DNA from: Alloprevotella sp.
Lineage (GTDB): Bacteria; Bacteroidota; Bacteroidia; Bacteroidales; Bacteroidaceae
Reading direction: 5' to 3'
DNA length: 64,000 nucleotides
Assembly: GCA_017471505.1 (NCBI GenBank)
Contig: JAFUTC010000004.1
Span: forward strand, 253,608 to 317,607
Below the pieces are notes generated by a model. That model did not search any database and had not been told where the DNA came from. It saw only the letters and a program-made list of their open reading frames with translations. Positions 55,465-63,970 of this stretch are shown in pieces. Positions within the stretch are counted from its first letter, which is position 1; every line of letters starts with the position of its first letter. A program made the position numbers and the translations under genes.

Positions 55465-57441
55465 ATGCGCAAATGGCTCTGGATTGCATTCCTGCTGGCC
55501 ATGCCCCTCGGCCTGCAGGCACAAGTAGCCGGCTACGACTTCCACGACTTCGCGGCCGAATACCTGGACGATGAGAATGCCGAATACTACGAGACGCTCG
55601 AAGAACTGGCACTCCATCCCATCGACCTTAACTCCGCCACAAAACCCGACCTCCTGCAACTGCCGTTCATAAGCGAGCAGCAGGCCGACGCTATCCTGGC
55701 CTACCGCAACAAGCACCACCGCTTCGCCTCGATAGGCGAACTGCAGTTCATCCCCGAGCTGTCGCACTCCGACAGGCTCCATCTGTCGGTCTTCACCGTC
55801 TGCCGACCGCCTGCCATAGGCAAACCCACCTTTCGCGACAACTGGCTGAGCGGACAGCACGAACTTTCCGTCCACGCCGACATTCCCTTCTACAAGCGCG
55901 AGGGATTCAGAAACAATGCCTATAATGGCGCAACCATAGGCCACCAACTGCGCTACCGATACCAGCACGAAAACCGCACGCACTACGGACTGACACTCAA
56001 AAACGACCCCGGCGAGCCCTTCGCCAAGCGGGGAAACTATCCCTACGACGCACTGATGTTCTACGTGCACCATCGCAGCCGCAACGACCAGTGGGAATGG
56101 CTCGCCGGCGACTATCGCGTCGGCATAGGGCAAGGACTGGCATTCGGACAGAACCGATACAACTCCAAGCAGACCTTGCTGGATGCCGCGCAGACCGGTG
56201 CCGACGTGTTCAAGCCCTACACCTCAGCCAGCCAGGACGGGTTCTTCCGCGGAGCTGCACTGGCCTACCGGTGGAAAGGCCTGCAGGTGGCGGCCATGGC
56301 ATCGTTCCGCCGGCTCGATGCCCGTCTCGACAACGACACCGCACGCACCTTGCTGACCACCGGATACCACCGCACCGACGCCGAACTGGCGCAACGCCGC
56401 AACCTGCACAACCTGACGGCCGCCATCCATGTGGCCTACGTCCATGCCATAGGTAGCCTGAGCCTCACGTCCTACTATTCGCACTACAACCACTACATAG
56501 CGCCCACACCGCGCGTCTACAACGTCCACTACCTACGCGGAAAGTCGGCGGCAGGACTCTCGCTGGCCTACAGCCTAAACCTGCACAACCTCACCATTAG
56601 CGGCGAGGCGGCTGCCGACAAGCATTTCAACCTGGCCATAGTCAACCGCATCGACTGGAAGCCCTTCAACGCACTCTCGCTAATCCTGCAGCACCGCAGC
56701 CTCGCTGCCGCCTACGTGGCCCCCTATGCCCGCGTCACGCAGTCCAACAGTCAGCCGCAGAACGAGCATGGCGTCTATCTCGGCGTCAAATATGCGTTCC
56801 GACGCCATTGGGAACTGAGCGCCTATGCCGATTGGGCCCATTTCCCGCAACCCACTTTCTACGCATCGCAAACCGCTACGGCATGGCAGTTCTATGCCCA
56901 GGCCAAATACACCTACAACCGCCAGAACAGCGTCCTGTTGCGCTACACCGGAAAAGCACAGCAGCGAGACGTTACAGGCTACGACGGACTCATTGAATAC
57001 GCCCAGACACACCGACTGCGCCTGCAACTGAATCAGGTCATAGGCCGCTTCGACATCCACCCCGCGTTCGACGCCAGTTTCACAGGCAGTCAGACCACAG
57101 ACCACCGCATGGGCTACATGGCTTCCCTACGCGCCAACTACACACCGCTCGACTGCCTGAAGATAGGTGCCTACGGCGCTTTCTTCCATACCGACGACTA
57201 CGCCACCCGACTCTATTCCTACGAGCCTTCCCTGCGCTACGGCTCTGCCAACCAGGCCTTCTACTACCACGGACTACGCGCCGCCGCCACCCTGCAGTAC
57301 AAACTCAATCGCCACATAGCCCTCGCGGCCAAGGTCGGCTATCTGCACTACTTCAACCGTCGTCAAATCAGTTCGGGCAACCAACTCATCGACGCCAACC
57401 ATAAGACCGACCTGCAGCTCGAGGTAGTATGGCGGCCGTAA
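55465..57441 (+). CDS. HhH-motif/outer-membrane beta-barrel protein
   Basis: The 658-residue protein starts with a signal peptide (about 1-20, ending LQAQ). Residues about 45-115 carry ComEA-like helix-hairpin-helix repeats (HPIDLNSATKPDLLQLPFIS; ILAYRNKHHRFASIGELQF). The remainder alternates polar and aromatic residues as in a large outer-membrane barrel, ending with LQLEVVWRP. HhH motifs commonly bind DNA non-specifically, and with a barrel this arrangement is known in Bacteroidetes without a firm function. Array 5 lies directly downstream. Confidence 0.8.
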   Translation: MRKWLWIAFLLAMPLGLQAQVAGYDFHDFAAEYLDDENAEYYETLEELALHPIDLNSATKPDLLQLPFISEQQADAILAYRNKHHRFASIGELQFIPELSHSDRLHLSVFTVCRPPAIGKPTFRDNWLSGQHELSVHADIPFYKREGFRNNAYNGATIGHQLRYRYQHENRTHYGLTLKNDPGEPFAKRGNYPYDALMFYVHHRSRNDQWEWLAGDYRVGIGQGLAFGQNRYNSKQTLLDAAQTGADVFKPYTSASQDGFFRGAALAYRWKGLQVAAMASFRRLDARLDNDTARTLLTTGYHRTDAELAQRRNLHNLTAAIHVAYVHAIGSLSLTSYYSHYNHYIAPTPRVYNVHYLRGKSAAGLSLAYSLNLHNLTISGEAAADKHFNLAIVNRIDWKPFNALSLILQHRSLAAAYVAPYARVTQSNSQPQNEHGVYLGVKYAFRRHWELSAYADWAHFPQPTFYASQTATAWQFYAQAKYTYNRQNSVLLRYTGKAQQRDVTGYDGLIEYAQTHRLRLQLNQVIGRFDIHPAFDASFTGSQTTDHRMGYMASLRANYTPLDCLKIGAYGAFFHTDDYATRLYSYEPSLRYGSANQAFYYHGLRAAATLQYKLNRHIALAAKVGYLHYFNRRQISSGNQLIDANHKTDLQLEVVWRP

Positions 57442-57498
57442 ACCCATCCCCGCAGGCCACGCCATAAGCCTCATTCCCAGCCACTTTAAGGCACAAAA

Positions 57499-57622
57499 AA
57501 ATTGCATTATGGAATCTGTAAATTCCATAATGCAATTCGCAGATTGTATAATGCAATTTCGCGGTCGCATAATGCAATTTATCAATTCCATTATGCAATT
57601 TTTCAGCCTCACTATGAGCCAC
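57499..57622. repeat. 21-bp palindrome array 5, five units plus a degenerate sixth
   Basis: Cores start at 57505, 57526, 57547, 57568 and 57589, and a degenerate CACTATG at 57610, all exactly 21 bp apart. It lies between convergent genes (HhH/barrel and XRE regulator). Confidence 0.92.
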
Positions 57623-57658
57623 TTACAGCGCACTCACAAATCGGCCTGAACGCATAGG

Positions 57659-58192
57659 CTACTCGGCCGTAGGAGTGAAGCTCTCGTAGGTTCCGTCGTC
57701 GAAGAACACGCGAATCTCCTTGATTTTAGCCTTCGCAGCCACCTGCACGCCCACAGGCTCGACCGCTGCGCCCACACCGCTATAGGACGGCGCTGCAACC
57801 TTATGCACCGGCTCCGCAACCGTCGCAAACGGCTCGGCAGAATCGAGCGAGAACAGCATATCGTCGGCAGGCTCGGCCATTCCGCCTACGCCCTCGTCCG
57901 ACACGATAGGGGAGCCGGCCGAAAAGTCATTTTCGCCCGCATTTGCCCCGTCATTTTCCACAGTCACGCCACTTCCGTCGACATACATCTCACCCTCGCC
58001 AAACTGCAACCAGTACAGACTGATTTGCGGAAAACTCTTGTGAATTGCCTGCACGTGTTTGAAAGTTGGGTTCGTGCGTCCGGTAAAAATTGTTGACAAT
58101 GAACTCGGCGAAATTCCCAGTCGCCCGGCAAAGTCGCGCTGCGATAAATTGAGTTGCTCCATGAGAAAATGGATGCGGTCTTTGAGTTCCAT
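57659..58192 (-). CDS. XRE-family helix-turn-helix regulator
   Basis: A 177-residue protein. The N-terminal HTH spans about 8-62: LNLSQRDFAGRLGISPSSLSTIFTGRTNPTFKHV, a classic Cro/CI-type fold. A long acidic linker (80-155) and a C-terminal KAKIKEIRVFFDDGTYESF block follow. I start at ATG 58192 (MELKDRIHF). A consensus promoter lies upstream. Target unknown. Confidence 0.9.
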   Translation of the reverse strand: MELKDRIHFLMEQLNLSQRDFAGRLGISPSSLSTIFTGRTNPTFKHVQAIHKSFPQISLYWLQFGEGEMYVDGSGVTVENDGANAGENDFSAGSPIVSDEGVGGMAEPADDMLFSLDSAEPFATVAEPVHKVAAPSYSGVGAAVEPVGVQVAAKAKIKEIRVFFDDGTYESFTPTAE

Positions 58193-59492
58193 ATCGATAG
58201 GTTTTTTCAATGAATAATCTGGTCGGTCCGGCCACAAAATCCGAGTGATAAAACTGAAAATTTCAGCAGATTTTCAGCCCATACCCCCGATTTTTTGCAC
58301 AATTGCAAAGTTAAAACGCAAAAATGAAAACTCAAAACCAAACAAAAACTAATTTCATTAAAATGCAAAATAATATTCCACGCAAAACAAAAAGTCAAAT
58401 TCACAATTCACACTTTCAAACCGAACCGTACCATACGCATCTGGAGCGATTTCATAATGCAACATCTCGAAACTACTATAGTCAAATTTTGTAATTTGTT
58501 GGTTTATTTTCCCCTAATACGCAAATCGGACGATACTTTAATACAATATCCCACTTTCCTTATAGAATCGGCGCAAACCATTACAGTTTCGCTTCACTAC
58601 TTTATATTATACGAACTGATTTTAAACATTTTACGCGATTTTATTACAAAACGATAAAAATTGATATTCAAATCTGCACGCATAAACAGCCTATCCAGCG
58701 GCACCATATTCAAGTTTGTAAATCTACATATTGAAATTTACATTTTCATAAAAACTCACAGGGATTGCTTCTGTGTTTTGCCTGATTTTGATGATGAAAA
58801 TGTAAAATTAAATTGTGTTTTGTGTTTACAAAATAAGATTCCGCCCCACCCTGACAAGCCATTTTTGAAACACTCCCGTCGTTTCGCCCAGTTGTACGAA
58901 GAAACAATTTTGCGCGAGCCACAAAAACCAAAATTCCACGCATATTGTTCATTTTCAGCATTATAGAACGAAAATAATGGATATAGAAATTCGTCGGAAA
59001 AATTGAGAAAATGCCCATTTTGCTACTTAAGAGATAGCAAAACAATGGTTTTACGATGGTTTGGAACCACCTTTCCCGGTTGAAAACAGTGAAATTCACA
59101 TTTTCAACCCCTATTTTCATCTACCAGAATGAGCAGTCGGGCTCCCCCATACTCCCCCACTCCGGCAGTCTGCTGTTCTGCCTGGACTACCCCCCGAAAT
59201 CTACCTGCACAGATGGGGTATGAACCGACTGAATAAGGTAGGAAAAATTTTGACAACTTTTTGAGCAGTTTTCCATACCGCTTTTCTCCCACCCCACTAT
59301 GGCAGTCGCGACAACAGTATGGGCGCAGCCGGAGATGAGCGGGAAAATTTTTCGTATCCTACTCCACCCTGTCCACCCGAGTATAAAAATTTCCGGTTGA
59401 ACGTGAATTTCCGTCCAACCGGTAAGAAAAAATTTTCGGCGTATATTTCAGAAAAAATTTTTCAGTCGGAAATACGCGAAAATTTCAGGGGT
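58193..59492. other. 1.3-kb AT-rich stretch without a recognisable gene
   Basis: Conspicuously AT-rich compared with both sides. It holds the XRE promoter (58306-58336) and several A/T-run clusters, notably repeated AAAATTTT-type motifs at 59245-59490. An inverted repeat CCGGTTG/CAACCGG lies at about 59391-59422, and another (GCGTAT..TTTC / GAAATACGC) at about 59438-59476. Frames of 66, 101 and 124 codons (58457-58657 +, 58661-58966 +, 58746-59120 -) lack family features and overlap, so none is called. It may be decayed or regulatory DNA. Confidence 0.6.
58306..58336 (-). promoter_or_regulatory. Promoter of the XRE regulator
   Basis: On the minus strand TTTG (58333-58336), 19 bases, TAACTTTG (58306-58313), consensus -7. 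It predicts a leader of about 105 bases. Confidence 0.75.
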
Positions 59493-60533
59493 CTAATCGT
59501 GCAGGATAAAGAAGTAGAGTTCCTTCATAATGTCGCCGGCCGATGCGCCGCCACTCTCGACGCCTTTGCTCTTTGCGTCGGCACGCCGTATAGCCGAAAG
59601 AATCTGCATCACCTTGCGGGCCGAATATCTCTGCATGGCCGGAATCAGCGACATCTTGGCAGAATACGGTGCCATACCGGTGAACGCCGAAAGGCCTGCG
59701 GGAGTCTTGTCGGGGCTATAGTAGGCGAGCATCAGCATAGAGAAGAAGCCCGACAGGCTGGGCAAAATCTTCTGCGGCGGGTTTGCCTTCGGGTTTTTGT
59801 CGAAGTAGTCGGCAATGCGCATAACTTTCTGCACGTTTTTCACGGCCAAGGCGTCGCGCAGTTCAAAGATGTTGTACTCCTTGCTTATGCCCACGTTGTC
59901 GGCCACGATGTTGCGCGTGATGACGTTCGTCTTTCCGGCCAGTGCAATAAGCAACTTGTCGAGTTCGCCTGCCATGCGGTTCAAATCGAAGCCGATGTGC
60001 TCGCAAATCATAGAGACGGCGTCGGCCTCGGCAGATACTCCGCGCTGACGCAAATAGGAGATGACGAAGCCGCTCAGTTGGTTGTCGTAGCGAAGTCTGG
60101 GCGACTCGAACAGCACTGCCTTCTTCTCGATGGCCCCAGCCACCTTCGTGCGGCGGTCTATGGTGCCGTGCTTGTAGCACATTATGAGGATGGTGGACGG
60201 TTGCGGTTGTTCGAGATAGGTTCCTAAGGCGTCGAGTCCGCCCAACTGTTGTGCCTCGCGCACTACTACGACCAATCGCTGCGCCCCCATAGGAAAGCCG
60301 CGTGCGGTATCGACCACCTGGTTGATATCTGCGTCGGCGCCGAAGAGCGTGATAAGGTTGAAATCGCGCTCGAAAGGCTCGAGGGCCAGTTCGACAAGTT
60401 TGTCGGCCAGCAGGTCGATGTAATAGCTCTCCTCGCCCATCAGAAAATAGACGGGCTTAAAGTTTCCGGCCTGTGCCTCGGCAACAATTTCGTCGTAGCA
60501 CTGTTGTGTGGAGACGCTTGCTTTCTTTGCCAT
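59493..60533 (-). CDS. holA: DNA polymerase III delta subunit
   Basis: The 346-residue clamp-loader subunit opens the sliding clamp. The AAA-like N terminus (NFKPVYFLMGEESYYIDLLA; LITLFGADADINQVVDTARGFPMG; RLVVVVREAQQ) and the C-terminal collar region (KILPSLSGFFSMLM; ILSAIRRADAKSKGV) match HolA. Normal length. It starts 42 bases past the stop of the AMP nucleosidase gene. Confidence 0.95.
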   Translation of the reverse strand: MAKKASVSTQQCYDEIVAEAQAGNFKPVYFLMGEESYYIDLLADKLVELALEPFERDFNLITLFGADADINQVVDTARGFPMGAQRLVVVVREAQQLGGLDALGTYLEQPQPSTILIMCYKHGTIDRRTKVAGAIEKKAVLFESPRLRYDNQLSGFVISYLRQRGVSAEADAVSMICEHIGFDLNRMAGELDKLLIALAGKTNVITRNIVADNVGISKEYNIFELRDALAVKNVQKVMRIADYFDKNPKANPPQKILPSLSGFFSMLMLAYYSPDKTPAGLSAFTGMAPYSAKMSLIPAMQRYSARKVMQILSAIRRADAKSKGVESGGASAGDIMKELYFFILHD

Positions 60534-60574
60534 CTGGTTGGATAGTTGGATGAAACGGTTGGCGTATGTGCCGG

Positions 60575-61351
60575 CTACCAGTCGTACTTCAAATGACGCA
60601 CGGTACTGCGCTTTCCGATGATTAGCTGCATGGCCTCGATGCCGATGCGTACGTGTGTCTCGACGAAGTTGGCTGTAATTTTCTTGTCGCTTGCTTCTGT
60701 CTTCACGCCCTCGGGTGTCATCGGGTTGTCGGATACGAGCAGCAGCGCGCCGGTGGGTATGTGGTTGTAGAAACCACAGGTGAACAGCGTGGCAGTCTCC
60801 ATGTCTACGCCCATGGCACGCGTGTCGCGCAGCAACTGCTTAAAGCGCTCGTCGTGCTCCCATACGCGGCGGTTGGTGGTGTATATGGTTCCGGTCCAAT
60901 AGTCTTGGTTGTTGTTTCGGAGGGCGGTAGAAACGGCTCGCTGCAACATGAATGCGGGCAGCGAGGGTACTTCTTTGGGGAAATAGTCGTCGCTTGTTCC
61001 CTCGCCGCGTATGCCGGCCAGCGGGAGAATATAGTCGCCCAGTCCGGTTTTCTCTGAGATGCCGCCGCACTTGCCTAAGAAAAGGCACGCCTTGGGCTTG
61101 ATGGCGCTCAGGAGGTCCATGATAAGTGCTGCATTGGGACTGCCTATGCCGAAATTGATCATGGTAATATCGTCGTGGGTTACGGCTCTCATGTTGGAGT
61201 CGTATTCCGTCGGCTCGGCCCCCGTGAGTTTGCAGAAGATATCAATATAGTTGTTGAAGTTTGTAAGCAGTATGTGGCTGCCGAAATAGTCGAGCGGCTT
61301 GCCGGTATAGCGCTGCAGCCAGTTGCCTACGATTTTTTCGCGGTTTACCAT
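60575..61351 (-). CDS. amn: AMP nucleosidase, short form
   Basis: The 258-residue nucleoside phosphorylase-fold enzyme hydrolyses AMP to adenine and ribose-5-phosphate. INFGIGSPNAALIMDLLSAI and LFLGKCGGISEK form the phosphoribose site. MGVDMETATLFTCGF is the purine/ribose-binding motif, and LLLVSDNPMTPEGVKT the C-terminal block. It lacks the long N-terminal domain of the E. coli enzyme, as is typical of Bacteroidetes. Confidence 0.95.
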   Translation of the reverse strand: MVNREKIVGNWLQRYTGKPLDYFGSHILLTNFNNYIDIFCKLTGAEPTEYDSNMRAVTHDDITMINFGIGSPNAALIMDLLSAIKPKACLFLGKCGGISEKTGLGDYILPLAGIRGEGTSDDYFPKEVPSLPAFMLQRAVSTALRNNNQDYWTGTIYTTNRRVWEHDERFKQLLRDTRAMGVDMETATLFTCGFYNHIPTGALLLVSDNPMTPEGVKTEASDKKITANFVETHVRIGIEAMQLIIGKRSTVRHLKYDW

Positions 61352-61486
61352 AAGTTTGTTTAATTTCGCATTGAAGTTCCTCCTCCTGCGCCTATGGGCT
61401 GAGGAGATTTCATAATGCTAAATTACGACAGATGGGTCGGAAAGCAAAATGGAAAGTGTATTTTGACCCATGCAACGAAGTGAATT

Positions 61487-61957
61487 GTGAAAAACCTGCC
61501 TTTTCCAGCGCTCAACCTGCCTGCCGCCGAACTGCGCATTCGTCGGACAGAAGCCGATGCCTATGAGGTGTTCGACTTTCTACGTCGGCGCTATGTAAAA
61601 CTCACTCCCGAGGAGTGGGTGCGCCAGCATTTCACGCATTTTCTGGTGGAGGAGCGCGGATTTCCTGCGGGACTGCTGGGCAACGAAGTATGCGTCGAGG
61701 TCAACGGAGCACGCCGCCGCTGCGACAGTCTGTTGTTCGACCGCCAAGGCCTGCGTCCCCGTCTGATTGCAGAGTACAAAGCGCCGACGGTGGTGCTGAC
61801 GCAGGACGTCTTCACACAGATTCAGTCGTACAACAGCGTGCTGCGGGCCGACTACCTGGTGGTGTCGAACGGACTGACGCACTATGTGTGCCGGATGGAC
61901 TATGCAACGGCCCGCCCGGAGTTTCTGGCCGACATACCGCACTATGAGGCGCTCTGA
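61487..61957 (+). CDS. Stand-alone HsdR_N / PD-(D/E)xK nuclease-like domain protein
   Basis: A 156-residue protein. CDSLLFDRQG (D80) and RLIAEYKAP (E96, K98) form a complete PD-(D/E)xK nuclease site like the N-terminal domain of type I restriction HsdR subunits. There is no helicase or methylase near it, so it is not a restriction system. It starts with GTG 61487; no ATG is available upstream in frame. Its real activity is unknown. Confidence 0.78.
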   Translation: MKNLPFPALNLPAAELRIRRTEADAYEVFDFLRRRYVKLTPEEWVRQHFTHFLVEERGFPAGLLGNEVCVEVNGARRRCDSLLFDRQGLRPRLIAEYKAPTVVLTQDVFTQIQSYNSVLRADYLVVSNGLTHYVCRMDYATARPEFLADIPHYEAL

Positions 61958-61980
61958 CGGCATCGGCCTGGCACAAAAAA

Positions 61981-62015
61981 ATAAAAGAAAGGAGAGCTAT
62001 TCTCCTTTCTTTTAT
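61981..62015. terminator. Bidirectional terminator after the HsdR_N gene
   Basis: A perfect 15-bp stem ATAAAAGAAAGGAGA (61981-61995) / TCTCCTTTCTTTTAT (62001-62015) with a 5-base loop; T-runs extend on both strands. Confidence 0.9.
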
Positions 62016-62425
62016 TTTACGAACCGGCACAGCGGAGTTCGCATGTGAGTTCCTTTCGGAACTTCGTCTAACCAATTAACCTAAACTACAAAACCTTTTA
62101 GTCAAAACACCTTTTGACATCGCCGCCATCTTTGTGGCGAGGCCGCATATAACCCTCTTGCGGGCACTTGCACCAAGGTTGCGGACGGCGAGCGGGCGGA
62201 TTGTCATTCGTATGTCTGTGCCAAACAATCCGAATTCCCACGCAACAAATATAGGTACTATTCTGCAACAACAAAATCTTTTTGTAATTTTTTTTGCAAT
62301 TTTTCTGCCATTTCGCTGAATTTTTGAATTTTTCGGTTACAAAATCCACTTTTTCTTGTCGTTTATGCAACGAAACGGCATCTTAGTCCTGCCAGCCGGA
62401 CGACCGCTGGCACAGACAAAAAAAT
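62016..62425 (-). other. Gene-free gap with a minus-strand promoter-like signal
   Basis: On the minus strand TTTG (62272-62275), 18 bases, TATATTTG (62246-62253) gives a promoter-like pair. The predicted transcript (about 62239 to the 61981 terminator) would contain hairpins GTCAAAA-CACC-TTTTGAC (62101-62118) and AGTTCC-TTTC-GGAACT (about 62048-62063). A 90-codon frame (62098-62370, -) has no recognisable features. It may be an unassigned small RNA. Confidence 0.45.
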
Positions 62426-62452
62426 AGTCCGCCGAACCTGGTTCGACGGACT
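62417..62452 (-). terminator. Terminator of the small lipoprotein gene
   Basis: Stem AGTCCG / CGGACT with inner CGAACC/GGTTCG (62426-62452); on the minus strand it runs into T7. It lies about 50 bases past the stop. Confidence 0.88.
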
Positions 62453-62501
62453 TAGCTTTTCCTAACTTAATAGTTTAGGTAGCTTTCCTAGGTGCTAAAT
62501 A

Positions 62502-62687
62502 TTATTCAGCAGCAGGAGCTTCAACAGCAGCAGCGGTGTCAGCAGCAGCGGTATCAACAGCAGCGCTGTCTTCTACTACTACTACGCTGTCGGTATCAGC
62601 TACTTCTTCAGCAGCCTGATTCTGGTTACCGCAAGATGCGAAAGAGATAGCTGCGAAAGCTACGAACAAGAAAACTAACTTTTTCAT
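62502..62687 (-). CDS. Small alanine/valine/acid-rich lipoprotein
   Basis: A 61-residue protein starting at ATG 62687 (MKKLVFLFVAF). Signal peptide with lipobox SFASCGNQ (Cys about residue 19), then a low-complexity tail of Asp, Ala, Val and Thr (DTAAADTAAAVEAPAAE). The repeated GCAGCA-type codons are visible. Probably an abundant surface or periplasmic lipoprotein; function unknown. It has its own promoter and terminator. Confidence 0.72.
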   Translation of the reverse strand: MKKLVFLFVAFAAISFASCGNQNQAAEEVADTDSVVVVEDSAAVDTAAADTAAAVEAPAAE

Positions 62688-62740
62688 TTGTTTCAAAGTT
62701 TTTAAGTGTAAAACAATCAATTGCTTTTATTAAAACACTG

Positions 62741-62773
62741 CAAAAGTATATCGGAGTGGAAAGGTATGGCAAC
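62741..62773 (-). promoter_or_regulatory. Promoter of the small lipoprotein gene
   Basis: On the minus strand GTTG (62770-62773), 21 bases, TACTTTTG (62741-62748), the -7 consensus. It predicts a leader of about 47 bases. Confidence 0.7.
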
Positions 62774-62965
62774 TATTGGGATGAATTTTCTTTGTTTTCG
62801 CGCAATTATTAACATTTTTTAGCACATATTGCCACATGACTATATCAAAATGGGGTGATTTTGTACAATTATGGGTCGATTTCGGGGGTGTGTCCCAGGC
62901 GGGCGGTGCATGGTTGGAGGGCGGGATTTTCATAGGGCAGCCGGTGGCTTCCCTGCCGGGCCTGC

Positions 62966-63068
62966 AGATTGCATTATGGAATCGGAAAATTGCATAATGG
63001 GATTTGGAAATTGCATTATGGAATTTTGAAATTGTATTATGCAATTTTCGGATTGTATTATGGAATTT
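62966..63068. repeat. 21-bp palindrome array 6, five units, divergent intergenic
   Basis: Cores start at 62972, 62993, 63014, 63035 and 63056, exactly 21 bp apart (CATTATG, CATAATG, CATTATG, TATTATG, TATTATG). It lies between the lipoprotein gene and the Nif3-like gene, upstream of the latter's promoter. The rest of the 490-base gap holds the two promoters. Confidence 0.93.
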
Positions 63069-63136
63069 CGGGGTTGGACGGGCGGACGTGGTCGGCGGCC
63101 TCGCGCGCACGTATATATAAATATGGTGTCGATTTG

Positions 63137-63168
63137 TTTGATATTCTGACGAAAAGGCATTACCTTTG
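63137..63168 (+). promoter_or_regulatory. Promoter of the Nif3-like gene
   Basis: TTTG (63137-63140), 20 bases, TACCTTTG (63161-63168): an exact consensus. The ATG at 63178 is 9 bases after the -7 box, so the mRNA leader should be only about 2-4 bases. Confidence 0.85.
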
Positions 63169-63177
63169 CGTCAGAAT

Positions 63178-63960
63178 ATGAAAATTAAGGAAGTAGTCGC
63201 TACCCTTGAAAGGTTCGCGCCTCTGCCGCTGCAGGAGAGCTACGATAATGCCGGCTTGCAGATTGGATTAACAGAAGCGGAAAGTTCAGGGGTATTATTG
63301 TGTCTGGACGTCACGGAAGACGTCCTGGAGGAAGCACTGTCGCTGGGGTGCAATACGGTGGTGAGCCATCACCCTCTGCTTTTCCGTGCGCTGCGCCGTC
63401 TGACCGACGAGTCGATGGTGGAACGCTGCGTGCGGATGGCTGTAAAGAACGACTTGTCTGTTTACTCGGCGCACACGAACCTTGACAACGCGCGCGGAGG
63501 AGTAAACTTCCAGATGGCCGACCTATTGGGCCTGGAGGATGTGGACTTTCTCCGTCCGGCAGAAGGCATGGACGGCGGCAGCGGCATAGTGGGCCGCCTG
63601 GCCGAGCCTATGCCGATGGAGCGTTTTCTGAGGGAGGTGCAGGACACGTTTGGCGTGGACTGCCTGTTCCATAATCGCACGAGCAAGTCGCAGATTGCCT
63701 CGGTGGCATACTGCGGCGGTGCGGGCGCGTTTCTGCTTGGCGACGCGCTGCGCATGGGCGTTGACGCGTTCCTGACGGGCGAGATGGGCTACCACGACTA
63801 TTTCGGCGTGGAGGACGACATATTGATTGGCGTGCTCGGACACTACCAGAGCGAGCGCTACACGATGAGCCTGCTGCGCCGCATACTGTCGGAGGCGCAT
63901 CCCACGCTCCCCATCTACGAGACTACGGTGAACACGAATCCGATAAAATATCTTTATTAA
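63178..63960 (+). CDS. Nif3-like dinuclear metal centre protein (GTP cyclohydrolase I type 2 family)
   Basis: The 260-residue NIF3-family protein carries metal-binding motifs: QESYDNAGLQIG, VVSHHPLLF and SAHTNLDNARGGVN in the first half and MGYHDYFGVEDDILIGVLGHYQSERY near the end. The family binds two metal ions; its function is uncertain (a GTP cyclohydrolase-like role is proposed). I start at ATG 63178 (MKIKEVVATL). It precedes a zinc-ribbon-like gene by 10 bases. Confidence 0.93.
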   Translation: MKIKEVVATLERFAPLPLQESYDNAGLQIGLTEAESSGVLLCLDVTEDVLEEALSLGCNTVVSHHPLLFRALRRLTDESMVERCVRMAVKNDLSVYSAHTNLDNARGGVNFQMADLLGLEDVDFLRPAEGMDGGSGIVGRLAEPMPMERFLREVQDTFGVDCLFHNRTSKSQIASVAYCGGAGAFLLGDALRMGVDAFLTGEMGYHDYFGVEDDILIGVLGHYQSERYTMSLLRRILSEAHPTLPIYETTVNTNPIKYLY

Positions 63961-63970
63961 ACACACTATT

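Noticed and set aside
58457..59120. Three overlapping small frames in the AT-rich gap
   Set aside because: They overlap on both strands, have AT-biased composition and no family features.
61487..61957. A type I restriction system
   Set aside because: Only a single HsdR_N-like domain is present; helicase, methylase and specificity subunits are absent.
62098..62370. 90-codon minus-strand frame
   Set aside because: Composition typical of AT-rich noncoding DNA; it starts upstream of the promoter-like signal there.
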